DNA of 64,000 nt. Source: an uncultured Streptococcus sp. Lineage in GTDB: Bacteria > Bacillota > Bacilli > Lactobacillales > Streptococcaceae. The position numbers and the translations under genes were made by a program. This document shows, piece by piece, positions 25,421-34,715 of the stretch. The stretch spans positions 15,773-79,772 of the forward strand of contig NZ_CABFMF010000055.1 of the NCBI RefSeq assembly GCF_901875575.1. The letters run 5' to 3'. Position 1 is the stretch's first letter; each line of letters starts with the position of its first letter. Under the pieces are notes generated by a model that was given only the letters and a program-made list of their open reading frames with translations, was not told where the DNA came from and searched no databases.

Positions 25421-26092
25421 CTACTTAAAAAATGCTGTACCAATTCGGACAAATGTAGAACCATGGTTAATCGCTTCTTTATAATCACGACTCATACCCA
25501 TACTTAAATCCATCATCGGCATATTGGGAATTTGTTTTTCTCTAATCTCTAATTGCAAATCTTGTGTAGCTTTAAAAATTTTATTCAGTTCTTCAGAACT
25601 AGCTTCAAAGGGAGCCATAGTCATTAGACCTACATACTCGATATTGTCTAATGAAGCTAATGCTGGCAAGGAATCTAATAGTTCTTCCTTTGAAAAGCCA
25701 TGTTTACTCTCTTCCTGAGAAATATTCACTTGTATGAAACACTTAACTATTCGATTACTTCTTTTTTGGATTTCTTCAGCTAACTTCAACGAATCCAAAG
25801 CGTGGAAATAATCTACATAATTAATCACATCCTTAACTTTTCGTCTTTGTAAGGTTCCGATTAAATGCCATGTTAAATTATAATCTTTTAAAGCACTATA
25901 CTTCTCTAAAAACTTATCTACACGATTTTCACCAATATGATGGACACCTAGCGGAAGCAAAGCTTCCGCGATTGATATCTCTACATATTTTGTAACAGCA
26001 ATGACAGAAACAGAATCATTATCTCTTCCCACTCGCTGACTTGCATCTTTTATTTGTTGAAAAACTCGTTCAGTATTTTCTCTCAAATTCAT
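25421..26092 (-). CDS. ylmE: YggS/YlmE family pyridoxal-phosphate homeostasis protein
   Basis: A 223-residue single-domain PLP-binding barrel. The Schiff-base lysine is K35 in IAVTKYVEI, with GENRVDKF, WHLIGTLQRRKVK and the phosphate-binding SMGMSRDYKEAI. Family members buffer cellular PLP rather than catalyse a known reaction. It lies 4 nt after ftsZ and 9 nt before sepF in the division operon. Confidence 0.92.
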   Translation of the reverse strand: MNLRENTERVFQQIKDASQRVGRDNDSVSVIAVTKYVEISIAEALLPLGVHHIGENRVDKFLEKYSALKDYNLTWHLIGTLQRRKVKDVINYVDYFHALDSLKLAEEIQKRSNRIVKCFIQVNISQEESKHGFSKEELLDSLPALASLDNIEYVGLMTMAPFEASSEELNKIFKATQDLQLEIREKQIPNMPMMDLSMGMSRDYKEAINHGSTFVRIGTAFFK

Positions 26093-26096
26093 TTAA

Positions 26097-27353
26097 TTAA
26101 CGATTTTTGAAAAATGGAGGTGTGTCCAGCTCATCTTCATCTTGAAAAGATGGTGCTTCGAAACGTTCAACTGGTGAAACAACAGAATCCGTTGCACGAA
26201 CAATTGTTTCACGACGTAAGTCCCAATCACCAAATGCAGAAGCTTGAGAAGTTTCCATTCGACGATGTGTTGGACTTGGCATCTCTACTGATTCAGCCAT
26301 ATCAAAGTTACGATCGTAGTTACGTACATGACTTGGGCTAGTTTGCTCACGACGAACGGGTTGATTTGGAGCATGAGCTACTACCTTCTCTACGCGATCT
26401 TGACGAACACCTGTCGCAACGACTGTTACACGAATTTCATCACGCATACTTTCATCGATTGATGTACCCAGCCAGATATTCACTCCCTGTCCAGCTGCTT
26501 GGTTAACAATTTCTGATGCTTCCTCAGCTTCAATCAAAGTTAAGTCAAGACCACCTGTCACGTTAACAATAACATCTTCTGCTCCATCAATAGTTGTTTC
26601 AAGAAGTGGCGAGTAGATAGCTTTCCTAGCTGCCTCAACAACTCGTTCTTCTCCACTACCAATTCCAATACCCATAAGAGCATTTCCTTTGTTGGCCATT
26701 ACCGTTTTTACATCAGCAAAATCTAGGTTAATTAAACCAGGATTTGTAATCAAGTCAGTAATTCCTTGAACACCCTGACGTAGAACATTATCTGCTTCAC
26801 TGAGTGCTTCTAGTAATGGGGTCTTTTTGTCAACAATTTCAAGCAGGTTATTGTTTGAAATAATCAATAATGTATCAACGTGCTCACGAAGTTGGTTGAT
26901 CCCTTCAACAGCGAACTGTCCACGTTTGCTTCCTTCAAAGCCAAAAGGACGCGTCACAACACCAACTGTAAGAGCACCTAAATCTTTAGCAATACGGGCA
27001 ATAACTGGAGCAGCTCCTGTACCAGAACCTCCTCCCATACCAGCAGTGATAAAGACCATATCTGCTCCGCTAATAGCAGCTGCCAATGTTTCTTCGCTTT
27101 CTTCTGCAGCTTTACGACCAACTTCAGGTTGACCTCCTGCACCCAAACCACGGGTTAGCTTAGGACCTAACTGAATAACAGTCTCAGCTTTTGTACTACT
27201 TAATGCTTGTACATCAGTGTTTGCTGCGATAAACTCCACGCCTGCAACACCTTCATCAACCATGCGATTAATGGCATTACCGCCACCTCCACCTACACCG
27301 ATTACCTTAATAACGGCACCTTGAGCTGCTGCTGTATCAAATGAAAATGTCAT
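26097..27353 (-). CDS. ftsZ: Cell division protein FtsZ
   Basis: A 418-residue tubulin homologue. The GTP-binding signature GGGSGTG is at residues 107-113 and the T7 loop sits around NLDFADVKTVM. A variable linker leads to the C-terminal peptide DELDTPPFFKNR, which binds FtsA and SepF. It polymerises into the Z ring. It follows ftsA by 17 nt. Confidence 0.98.
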   Translation of the reverse strand: MTFSFDTAAAQGAVIKVIGVGGGGGNAINRMVDEGVAGVEFIAANTDVQALSSTKAETVIQLGPKLTRGLGAGGQPEVGRKAAEESEETLAAAISGADMVFITAGMGGGSGTGAAPVIARIAKDLGALTVGVVTRPFGFEGSKRGQFAVEGINQLREHVDTLLIISNNNLLEIVDKKTPLLEALSEADNVLRQGVQGITDLITNPGLINLDFADVKTVMANKGNALMGIGIGSGEERVVEAARKAIYSPLLETTIDGAEDVIVNVTGGLDLTLIEAEEASEIVNQAAGQGVNIWLGTSIDESMRDEIRVTVVATGVRQDRVEKVVAHAPNQPVRREQTSPSHVRNYDRNFDMAESVEMPSPTHRRMETSQASAFGDWDLRRETIVRATDSVVSPVERFEAPSFQDEDELDTPPFFKNR

Positions 27354-27370
27354 AGTTTCTATTTCCTCTT

Positions 27371-28750
27371 TTATTCATCAAACATACTTCCGATTAAGCC
27401 TCGGAAACGATCTGCGATTTTTTGTTTATTTTGAGAAGACGGTTTTTCTTCTCCAGAACTTGCTCCATTAGTAGAAGGCAAAGGCTCTATTTCTGTATTT
27501 GAAATCGGTTGAACAGAAGCTGATTGAGCGACCTGTGTAACCCGTTGAATCATACCCCCAAAATTAATTGGTTGATGACGTAAAGCATCCTCTCCCTTTA
27601 CTGCTCGCTGTGCCAAAAGATTAACTTCTGTTAACTGACCAGCAAATTCGGATAAGCTAATCACATGAGCAAATGCTGGATTTCGGATTCCTACTTGATT
27701 TGGAACAAAAAGTTTTACACGAACCCCAAACACTTCCTGTGCAAGTTCAACCACACCTGGTAAAATAGCATTACCACCAATCAAAACAATTCCACCAGGA
27801 AGTTCTAATAGACGTCTTCTTTCTAATTCTTGTTTGATTTGCTCAAAAATATGCTTAATACGAGCAGAAATGATTTCTGCTAAATATTTTTCAGTGACTT
27901 CAACAGGATCAACTTCCCCAATCACTTCAACTTGGAATGTTTCATTGCTTGCAAGCGAAGGATAAGCTTCACCATAATTTAATTTCAAACCTTCAGCTAA
28001 CTTTTGAGAAGTTTTCAAGACCTTTGATATATCTTTTGTAACATATTCTCCACCTTCTTGAAGGATATTTGTAAACTGAAGTTCTTGATTACGGATTGTA
28101 GCAACACTTGTTTGTCCTGCACCCATATCAATAACTGTAGCACCAAATTCACGTTCACCTTCATTTAAAACTGATTGGACAATTGCTAAGGGAGAGATAA
28201 TAATATTATCAAGTTGAATTCCTACGCGTTCAACTGTTTTACGAAGATTATGTAAGATTGTACGAGGACCTGTATAGAGCAGACCACGCATTTCAAGTCT
28301 AACACCCATCATCCCACGTGGATCTCGAATTCCTTGGAAACCGTCCACAATAAATTCTTCAGGAATAAAGGTAATAACTTCACGATCAGGTGTCATACTC
28401 TTTGTCAATGCTGACTTGACAACATTTTCTACATCTTGATCTGTAATTTCCTTTGTATCAGATGTAACCGGAATCATTCCTTGAGTTGGTTCTACCTGTA
28501 AGAGATTCCCTGGCAAACCAACATTCACTGACTTAATAGAAATACCTGCCTTCTCTTCTGCTTGAGAAATAGCTGACTTGATAGTAGCTGCTGCCGCATC
28601 AATATCAACGATAATTCCATCCTTTACACCTTTACTTTTGGCATTACTTACACCAATTACATTTAGTTCACCATTCCTAAGTTCGGCAACTAATACCTTA
28701 ATCGAATTAGTTCCGATGTCTAATCCAGTAAAAAAACCATCTCTAGCCAT
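27371..28750 (-). CDS. ftsA: Cell division protein FtsA
   Basis: A 459-residue actin-fold ATPase starting MARDGFFTGLDIGTNSIKVLVAE. Phosphate-binding segments are GLDIGTNS and VIDMGAGQTSVA, adenosine motif GGIVLIGGNAILPG. A Ser/Pro/Gln-rich linker precedes a C-terminal amphipathic helix (KIADRFRGLIGSMFDE) that docks on the membrane. It tethers FtsZ and recruits the divisome. Confidence 0.98.
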   Translation of the reverse strand: MARDGFFTGLDIGTNSIKVLVAELRNGELNVIGVSNAKSKGVKDGIIVDIDAAAATIKSAISQAEEKAGISIKSVNVGLPGNLLQVEPTQGMIPVTSDTKEITDQDVENVVKSALTKSMTPDREVITFIPEEFIVDGFQGIRDPRGMMGVRLEMRGLLYTGPRTILHNLRKTVERVGIQLDNIIISPLAIVQSVLNEGEREFGATVIDMGAGQTSVATIRNQELQFTNILQEGGEYVTKDISKVLKTSQKLAEGLKLNYGEAYPSLASNETFQVEVIGEVDPVEVTEKYLAEIISARIKHIFEQIKQELERRRLLELPGGIVLIGGNAILPGVVELAQEVFGVRVKLFVPNQVGIRNPAFAHVISLSEFAGQLTEVNLLAQRAVKGEDALRHQPINFGGMIQRVTQVAQSASVQPISNTEIEPLPSTNGASSGEEKPSSQNKQKIADRFRGLIGSMFDE

Positions 28751-28827
28751 TGCATCGCTTCCTCTCTATCTTCCAAGTTTCTATGTTCTATTTAATAACT
28801 AAAATAGGGCACAGCTATTCACAGAAT

Positions 28828-28833
28828 ATTATA
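28828..28833 (-). promoter_or_regulatory. Extended -10 promoter of the ftsA division operon
   Basis: TGTTATAAT on the minus strand (TATAAT at 28833-28828), about 78 nt upstream of ftsA. The -35 region is weak. Confidence 0.6.
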
Positions 28834-28938
28834 ACACAAAAAATCCAATAGTGGTCAGTTTTTCCTCAATTTACTTGCTATTTTTTCAATTTCTATCTTC
28901 TTTATGACTAAATTCTACGAAAGAATAAAATTTATGAA

Positions 28939-28966
28939 AAAGAAAGCTCAAAATTAAGCTTTCTTT
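28939..28966 (-). terminator. Terminator overlapping the end of the TIGR02206 gene
   Basis: Arms AAAGAAAGCT and AGCTTTCTTT around an 8-nt loop. The 3' end of the gene, including the stop codon, forms one arm. Confidence 0.75.
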
Positions 28967-29658
28967 GTAAGTATTTTTTCTGCTTCTTGTACTAAAAATA
29001 GTTCCAAGATTTTCTTTGTTAACGTAATCGCTGCTGATAAGGCTAGGGAAACGATTAAATAATTAGCTACTAAGCCATGATCCCCAACCAATGGTGGTTT
29101 TGTTAGGAATCCGTAATCTCCACCTGTTACTAAATTGACCACAAAAATTAAGGCATTTAGGGCAAAGGTCATGAGAAAAATTCTTTTTACATCTAGCATT
29201 CTCGCATCGTACTGTCTCAATAGATAAACTAATGAGTTCCCCAAGAGAGCTAAGTGCCCAAAAATAAAGGACAAAATCGCAATATGTGGGAAAGGGTAGG
29301 CATCTGGCACTGGATAAACAAAGGCTGCTAATGTCCCAAATGTTCCCAACAATGCAAAATACTGCCGATATTTGGACTTGCCAGGAAGCAAAAGTACCAC
29401 AAACATGGCCATACGGCAATGGTAAAAGGGTAAGCTTTCTGATAGTGGCATATGATTGACCCAATACCAGCCATAAAGTAGGATCAACTGAACAGCTTGC
29501 AAGATTTGGAAAAATCGTTGGTAAACCTTCTTTTCACGATAGCGATAGGCTGTATAAAAGGTTAAGGCTAAAAGCGTAAATAGGCTAACATACCAAAAAA
29601 GATCAAACTTGGGTGGCTCTGTTGCCTGAGTCGTAAAGAAAATATCCCATAAATTCAT
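28954..29658 (-). CDS. TIGR02206/YwaF-like integral membrane protein
   Basis: A 234-residue protein with about seven helices and the family features LPFYHCRMAMFVVLLLPGKS and YPFPHIAILSFIFGHLALLGNS. Function is not known. It stands alone between the division operon and the nudix-murF-ddl group on the same strand, with its own terminator. Confidence 0.82.
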   Translation of the reverse strand: MNLWDIFFTTQATEPPKFDLFWYVSLFTLLALTFYTAYRYREKKVYQRFFQILQAVQLILLYGWYWVNHMPLSESLPFYHCRMAMFVVLLLPGKSKYRQYFALLGTFGTLAAFVYPVPDAYPFPHIAILSFIFGHLALLGNSLVYLLRQYDARMLDVKRIFLMTFALNALIFVVNLVTGGDYGFLTKPPLVGDHGLVANYLIVSLALSAAITLTKKILELFLVQEAEKILTKKA

Positions 29659-29748
29659 CTAGTCTTCCTCATAATTCAAAATTTTCCTGCATATTATTAT
29701 ACCATGCTATTTGTCAAAAACGGATTTAGAAATACGATAATCATCTTC

Positions 29749-30360
29749 TTAGTCAAAATATTGCTCCCTCTTACCTTGATAAACCTGCCAAAGAATCTCT
29801 ATTTGCTCTTTGGTAATGCGTTTTTCAGATAAGTTCGGCAGTTGGTCAATGGCAAAAAATTGAAGGTCAGCAATTTCTTGATTTTCTTGGAATTGTCCAT
29901 CAAGAAGCTTACATTCAAAGACAAATTTTGTATAGTGTTTGCTCTGTAGTTGGAAACGATTGGTATCAAAAACTGCAAGTAACCTTTCAGCTTTTGCTGT
30001 AAAACCTGTTTCTTCTTCAATTTCCTTGAGAATATTTTCAGTTGGAGAATAGCCAACCTCACCAAAGCCACCTGGTAAAGCCCAACTATCCTCTCCTTGT
30101 CCCAGAACCAGACAAATTTTTTCATCCTCAACTATCCAAGCACGGACGTCCATTAAAGGAGTCGCATAAGCAGACGTTGGTTTCAAGACTTCTGCTACTT
30201 CTTCTGCATCAAGGTCTGATGCTTGATTCAACATTTCTCCTAACAGACTTCGCAAGTCTTCGTAGCGCTCACGGTCAAAAGAATCTTTTGTAAAGGTTAA
30301 TCCAGTATCTGTAATGGCAATCATTCTTTGCAAATACTTGACAAAATCACTTGTCTTCAT
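29749..30360 (-). CDS. NUDIX hydrolase
   Basis: A 203-residue protein. An N-terminal helical domain (about residues 1-65) precedes a Nudix fold with box GGFGEVGYSPTENILKEIEEETG (two stretches, residues about 97-119). The usual Arg of the REUxEE motif is Lys here. It probably hydrolyses a nucleoside-diphosphate derivative such as ADP-ribose or a sugar nucleotide; the substrate is not predictable. The start overlaps murF by 14 nt, so it is co-transcribed with murF. Confidence 0.85.
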   Translation of the reverse strand: MKTSDFVKYLQRMIAITDTGLTFTKDSFDRERYEDLRSLLGEMLNQASDLDAEEVAEVLKPTSAYATPLMDVRAWIVEDEKICLVLGQGEDSWALPGGFGEVGYSPTENILKEIEEETGFTAKAERLLAVFDTNRFQLQSKHYTKFVFECKLLDGQFQENQEIADLQFFAIDQLPNLSEKRITKEQIEILWQVYQGKREQYFD

Positions 30361-31720
30361 TTTCTAAACTTTCTACCAGCTTGGCTAGATTCATAGAGTT
30401 AGAGCCTTTGAGCAGGATTTGGTCATTAGCTCCAAGGCTTTCTTTAACCTGCTTAACGAAGTCTTCAAATTGATCTTGGTCTTCTGTTTTCTTGAAGTAG
30501 TAAACATGGCCGATTGGGAACATTTGACTGGCAAGTTGGGCTAATCCTGCAATATCTTCTCCATAGAAAATAACGGTATCAAGCACATCGGGAGAAAGGC
30601 TCAAAATCATTTGATTATGGAGTTGAACAGACTGGTCACCGAGTTCCTTCATATCCGCCAACACTGCGATTTTCTTACCACCTTCATTGGCTGGAATGGC
30701 AGAGAAAGTCTCTAAAATCAGCTTCATAGCTGTGGGATTGGCATTGTATACGTCAGACAGAATATCTGCTCCATTGGCTGCTTTCTTCCACTCAGTACGG
30801 TTACGTGTTAATTCAAGATGTTGGAAGGCCTGACGAATTTGCTCCTCTGAAACTCCTTCTTGCAGGGCAACATAAGATGCAATCATAGCATTGGTGGCAT
30901 TGTACTTACCTGTAACAGGCAAATCAAGAGGTTGAACTAAGAAATTAGTCTTAAATGTTAAATTGTCCTTACGCTCTATCAAGTCGGTAATTTCCAGCTC
31001 TGCTCCCTGACCAAAACGAATCACCTTTTTATCAGTAGGCAAGTAGTCCTCTACAATAGGATCAGCTGGCGCCAAAAGCAACGAACCTGAAGCCATACCA
31101 TCTGCAATTTGCATTTTTCCTTTAGCAATCTCTGAACGGTCTTTGAAAAAGGCCAAATGAGCCTCTCCAACCAGGGTCACGATGGCTGTTTTTGGATGAG
31201 CCAATTCTGACAAGAGATGAATATCGCCTAAGTGATCCTGTCCCATCTCTAATACCAACTTTTCTGTCCCCTCAGCCATGTGAAGAACCGTGTAGGGGAG
31301 GCCAATTTCGTTATTGTAGTTCCCTTGTGTTTTGTAGGTCTTGTATCTTGTTGATAGCAAGTGCGCCAACATATCCTTAGTCGTCGTCTTGCCATTCGAA
31401 CCTGTAACAGCAAAGACATCAACAGCCGTTTTCTCAAGATAGTAGGCAGCTAGGGTTTGAAATGCAGTCAATACGTCATCTACTAGAATGTAGGGATGAT
31501 TTGTAACCTCTTTCTCAGACAAGGTTACTGCTGCACCATTTTCAAAGGCTGTTTCGATAAAGTCGTGACCATCACGCGCACCTTTGAGTGGCACAAATAA
31601 GTCCCCTGCCCCAATCAAACGACTGTCAAACTCAGGCTTTTCTAACTGGGCGTTCGCAAAGAGACTGACATCATTTTTAGCCCCAACAGCTTGGGCAACT
31701 TCATGGATTGTTAATTTCAT
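30347..31720 (-). CDS. murF: UDP-MurNAc-tripeptide:D-Ala-D-Ala ligase
   Basis: A 457-residue Mur ligase with ATP-binding P-loop TGSNGKTTTK (residues 106-115), and YNANPTAMK and LADMKELGDQS in the C-terminal domain. It adds the D-Ala-D-Ala made by Ddl (next gene upstream) to the UDP-MurNAc tripeptide. A large hairpin lies between ddl and murF immediately before the AAAGGAG ribosome site. Confidence 0.97.
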   Translation of the reverse strand: MKLTIHEVAQAVGAKNDVSLFANAQLEKPEFDSRLIGAGDLFVPLKGARDGHDFIETAFENGAAVTLSEKEVTNHPYILVDDVLTAFQTLAAYYLEKTAVDVFAVTGSNGKTTTKDMLAHLLSTRYKTYKTQGNYNNEIGLPYTVLHMAEGTEKLVLEMGQDHLGDIHLLSELAHPKTAIVTLVGEAHLAFFKDRSEIAKGKMQIADGMASGSLLLAPADPIVEDYLPTDKKVIRFGQGAELEITDLIERKDNLTFKTNFLVQPLDLPVTGKYNATNAMIASYVALQEGVSEEQIRQAFQHLELTRNRTEWKKAANGADILSDVYNANPTAMKLILETFSAIPANEGGKKIAVLADMKELGDQSVQLHNQMILSLSPDVLDTVIFYGEDIAGLAQLASQMFPIGHVYYFKKTEDQDQFEDFVKQVKESLGANDQILLKGSNSMNLAKLVESLENEDK

Positions 31721-31733
31721 TTTTACTCCTTTA

Positions 31734-31793
31734 AAAAGGGTTGAAGTCCGAGAACTCTAGTCACCTTGCAGTGATGGTTCTGGCTTCTACCCT
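31734..31793 (-). terminator. Hairpin between ddl and murF, terminator or attenuator
   Basis: On the minus strand a 16-18 bp stem (GGGTAGAAGCC-AGAAC paired with GTTCTCGGACTTCAACCC), with a small inner TCAC/GTGA stem, is followed directly by TTTTT and then the murF ribosome site. It looks like a terminator placed within an operon. Confidence 0.7.
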
Positions 31794-31803
31794 CTCTTTC
31801 AGT

Positions 31804-32847
31804 TTATAGCAAGTGCGCTTCGCGCTTGTCAAAACTTTCTTTAGCAAGATTAACTAAACGCTCAATTAGTTCTGGATAAGTGATTCCCATATTATCCCAA
31901 AGCAATGGATACATAGACCATTTGGTAAAGCCGGGCATAGTATTGAGTTCGTTGAGGAAAATCTCTCCCTTATCTGTGTAGAAGAAATCACAACGAGACA
32001 AGCCTAAACCACCTATTGCGCGGAAGGCAGCTTCTGCATTTTGGCGCATAACAGCTACTACATCATCACTGACCTTAGCTGGAATATCCATGGTAATCTT
32101 GTTATCGATATACTTAGCATCATAATCATAGAAGGCAACATCCTTGACCACTTCTCCTGGCAAGGTACTCTGGACATCGTAGTTCCCTAATAGACCAACT
32201 TCAATTTCACGAGCATTTACCCCTTGTTCAACCAAGACTCGGCTGTCATATTTGAAAGCCAACTCTAATGCTTTACGGAGTTCTTCTTGATTTTCAGATT
32301 TAGAAATACCGACGCTAGAACCCATGTTTGAGGGTTTAGTAAATACAGGATAAGTTAATTTAGATTCAACTTCTGAAATTTTTAAATCTAAATTATCCCC
32401 CTCAACAATTGCTACATAAGGAACCTGGGCGATACCAATGGATTCCAAAACTCGCTTGGTTGTAATTTTATCCATGGCTAGACTTGATGACAAGATATTA
32501 CAGCCAACATAAGGCATCTTAAGAACTTCTAGAAAACCTTGAACAGAGCCATCTTCTCCCATAGGCCCATGAAGAACCGGAAAAACAACTGCTCCTTCTT
32601 CATAGATTGCACTTGGAGCAATTTTCTTTTCCAAGTCAATGGTTACATTGGTCATAAGGCGTTCATCTTGATTCGGAGTTTGACTAAATTCCTGAGTTTT
32701 AATAAAATCACCAGACTGACTAATAAAGAAGGTCTTGACACAAAAATAATCGTAGTTTACTGCACGCATAATACTTTCAGCTGAGAGTATCGAAACTTCT
32801 CTTTCTGCACTACGTCCACCATATAAAAGAATAATTGTCTGTTTCAT
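31804..32847 (-). CDS. ddl: D-alanine-D-alanine ligase
   Basis: A 347-residue ATP-grasp enzyme starting MKQTIILLYGGRSAEREVS. It has HGPMGEDGSVQGFLE, VFTKPSNMGSSVGISK and the metal-binding FLNELNTMPGFT. It makes the D-Ala-D-Ala dipeptide for peptidoglycan. The Tyr-type active-site residues of ordinary Ddl are in place (no Van-type change seen). An extended -10, TGGTATACT, lies about 35 nt upstream. Confidence 0.97.
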   Translation of the reverse strand: MKQTIILLYGGRSAEREVSILSAESIMRAVNYDYFCVKTFFISQSGDFIKTQEFSQTPNQDERLMTNVTIDLEKKIAPSAIYEEGAVVFPVLHGPMGEDGSVQGFLEVLKMPYVGCNILSSSLAMDKITTKRVLESIGIAQVPYVAIVEGDNLDLKISEVESKLTYPVFTKPSNMGSSVGISKSENQEELRKALELAFKYDSRVLVEQGVNAREIEVGLLGNYDVQSTLPGEVVKDVAFYDYDAKYIDNKITMDIPAKVSDDVVAVMRQNAEAAFRAIGGLGLSRCDFFYTDKGEIFLNELNTMPGFTKWSMYPLLWDNMGITYPELIERLVNLAKESFDKREAHLL

Positions 32848-33478
32848 ATTAAAGTCCTAATTCTACTATAATTCTTGCTCTTTAGTATACCATATTTGCT
32901 TGTTTTTTTGAAACTTGAACTTAATCCTAATATTTAAGATAGATAAAAAGCGCTCTAAAAGCGCTATAGGGAAATTGATAGTTAATAATATTTTTACTAT
33001 AACTGAACATTCTATTTCTAAAAGCTAACATTGGTGATCAAGAAATAGATCCTTAACAACATTGCTTAAATAACAACTATTACAGAGAGATACAGGTAGA
33101 TTGTATTTTAGTACAATGTTAAAAACAATATACTACTGGATGAATATCTTCCTTCTTTTGTGTGTAAAATCAGGTTACAACAAATACTAGAAGTCGTTTC
33201 ATAAAACAATTCCTCTATTTAGAAGAATGCAGAGCTTATTCTTGGTGAATAAATTCCTACTCGTATACGATAACAATGAGGATAAGTCTTAAGATTTTCT
33301 TCTATAAAGAACTTCTTCCATTTTATTGCATTAGAAAATCCGATCGCTTTTTGTACTTTTATTAAACATTCAATATTAAAAATCGGACTACTTACAGCAT
33401 TCTAGTATAAAAGGGACTATAAATACTGTAGTTTAGTGTGAGAGGCAAAACTTACTAAACACAAAGTAAATACCAGTC
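32848..33478. other. 631-nt AT-rich gap between murN and ddl
   Basis: It holds the ddl promoter (TATACT with upstream TGG, near 32886) and a minus-strand terminator-like hairpin at 32946-32965 (AGCGCT, 5-nt loop, AGCGCT, then TTTTT). A looser pairing TCCGAT...ATCGGA near 33337-33390 could terminate murN, and a short ATTGTA/TACAAT hairpin lies near 33092. I see no convincing ORF. In pneumococcus recR and pbp2B lie upstream of ddl, so this may be a rearrangement junction. Confidence 0.55.
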
Positions 33479-34711
33479 TTAGCGCCTCAATAATTTCTTA
33501 ATTAAACTAATCGCTTTAAATTTCAGAGGTTTCGGATAATAGCGGAAAGTACCTGCTTTACGTACAATATAGCCATTAAAATTTTGTTTAAAGCGTAAAA
33601 CGCCATCACTTCCATCAAAAACACCTTCAATACCTAGAAAGTTGTATTTTTGTATGCCACGTTTAATGCTTTCTAACATCACATATTTCTGAAGTACAGC
33701 TGGTGCGTAAAACTTATTAAACTCAGTGTAGGATCCACTGAAGAGATAAGTTGTTTCTTGAGGCATGTACACAAATAAGCTCCCTGCCAATACAACATCT
33801 TCATCTCCATATTTTTTAATCAAGTCACGTGCTTCTACTTTTCGAACTTCAAAAGTTTCAAATTGACTAGAGTATTCTCTTAATTGATTTTGTTTTTTTT
33901 CAGAATGAGGATTTTTGCTCAAATCTAGTCGCAACTTATCCAGTATTCCTTCTAGTTTAGCCTGTTCACTTTCTAATTTACTCAAATACTCTGAAAAATT
34001 CAGTGTAGTAATAAGAAATTCAGCTTGATCTCCAAATGCATCATAAAATTTTTCATAGTATTCTAGACTTTTATCACTATATTCTCTACGTTCAGAGGTT
34101 GATCTTGTTATATCTTTAAAAATAGATAGCTCTTCACGTTTTAACTTTTTCAACTGAATGCCAAACGTTTCAGCTTTTTTTACTAGAGGCTTGCCTTTTT
34201 TACTAAAACTGTTTAGTAAGTTTTTTTCGGTTAAATCAGTCAAATCTTTATAGTATAGCCAATCTGGTTCTCCATTAGGATAACCTGTTGTCAAACCTTC
34301 AAATTGATAGCCTAGATCAGTCAAAGTAGTAATAATACCTTTTTCTTCATCACTTATCGCATTACCGTCACTATCAAAAGTTTGGTAAGTTTCATAAGGT
34401 TTTACAAGTAGCTCTAATGCACCATTCTGCTTAGCATATTCTTTTAATTCCGCATAAAAAACTGGAAGAGCATCTTGTTGGGTATAAATCGGCCCCGAAT
34501 TGAGTTCCATATGCAGACCACCTAGCATGGGCAAGCTATAAACCAGAGCTGCAACTTGAGTTTTTCCTTCTTGTTTCAAAGCAAGATAAACAATTTGAGC
34601 CCCTCTTTTTTCTAACAAATCCCCCATCTGGACAGATTGCATAAAGGAACGACAAGAAACCTGATTAGAATAAGTCTGAAACTCTTCTTTTGTGAGTGTT
34701 GTTAGTGCCAT
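33479..34711 (-). CDS. murN: Peptidoglycan branched-peptide synthesis alanyltransferase
   Basis: A 410-residue FemXAB-family aminoacyltransferase starting MALTTLTKEEFQTYSNQVS, very close to pneumococcal MurN as I remember it. A coiled-coil arm (about residues 240-290) projects from the double GNAT-like domains. The C-terminal FLGIEGVFDGSDGVLRFKQNF is a family motif. It adds the second residue (Ala) of the dipeptide branch on lipid II Lys3, after MurM. It follows murM by 4 nt. Confidence 0.93.
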   Translation of the reverse strand: MALTTLTKEEFQTYSNQVSCRSFMQSVQMGDLLEKRGAQIVYLALKQEGKTQVAALVYSLPMLGGLHMELNSGPIYTQQDALPVFYAELKEYAKQNGALELLVKPYETYQTFDSDGNAISDEEKGIITTLTDLGYQFEGLTTGYPNGEPDWLYYKDLTDLTEKNLLNSFSKKGKPLVKKAETFGIQLKKLKREELSIFKDITRSTSERREYSDKSLEYYEKFYDAFGDQAEFLITTLNFSEYLSKLESEQAKLEGILDKLRLDLSKNPHSEKKQNQLREYSSQFETFEVRKVEARDLIKKYGDEDVVLAGSLFVYMPQETTYLFSGSYTEFNKFYAPAVLQKYVMLESIKRGIQKYNFLGIEGVFDGSDGVLRFKQNFNGYIVRKAGTFRYYPKPLKFKAISLIKKLLRR

Positions 34712-34715
34712 ATAC

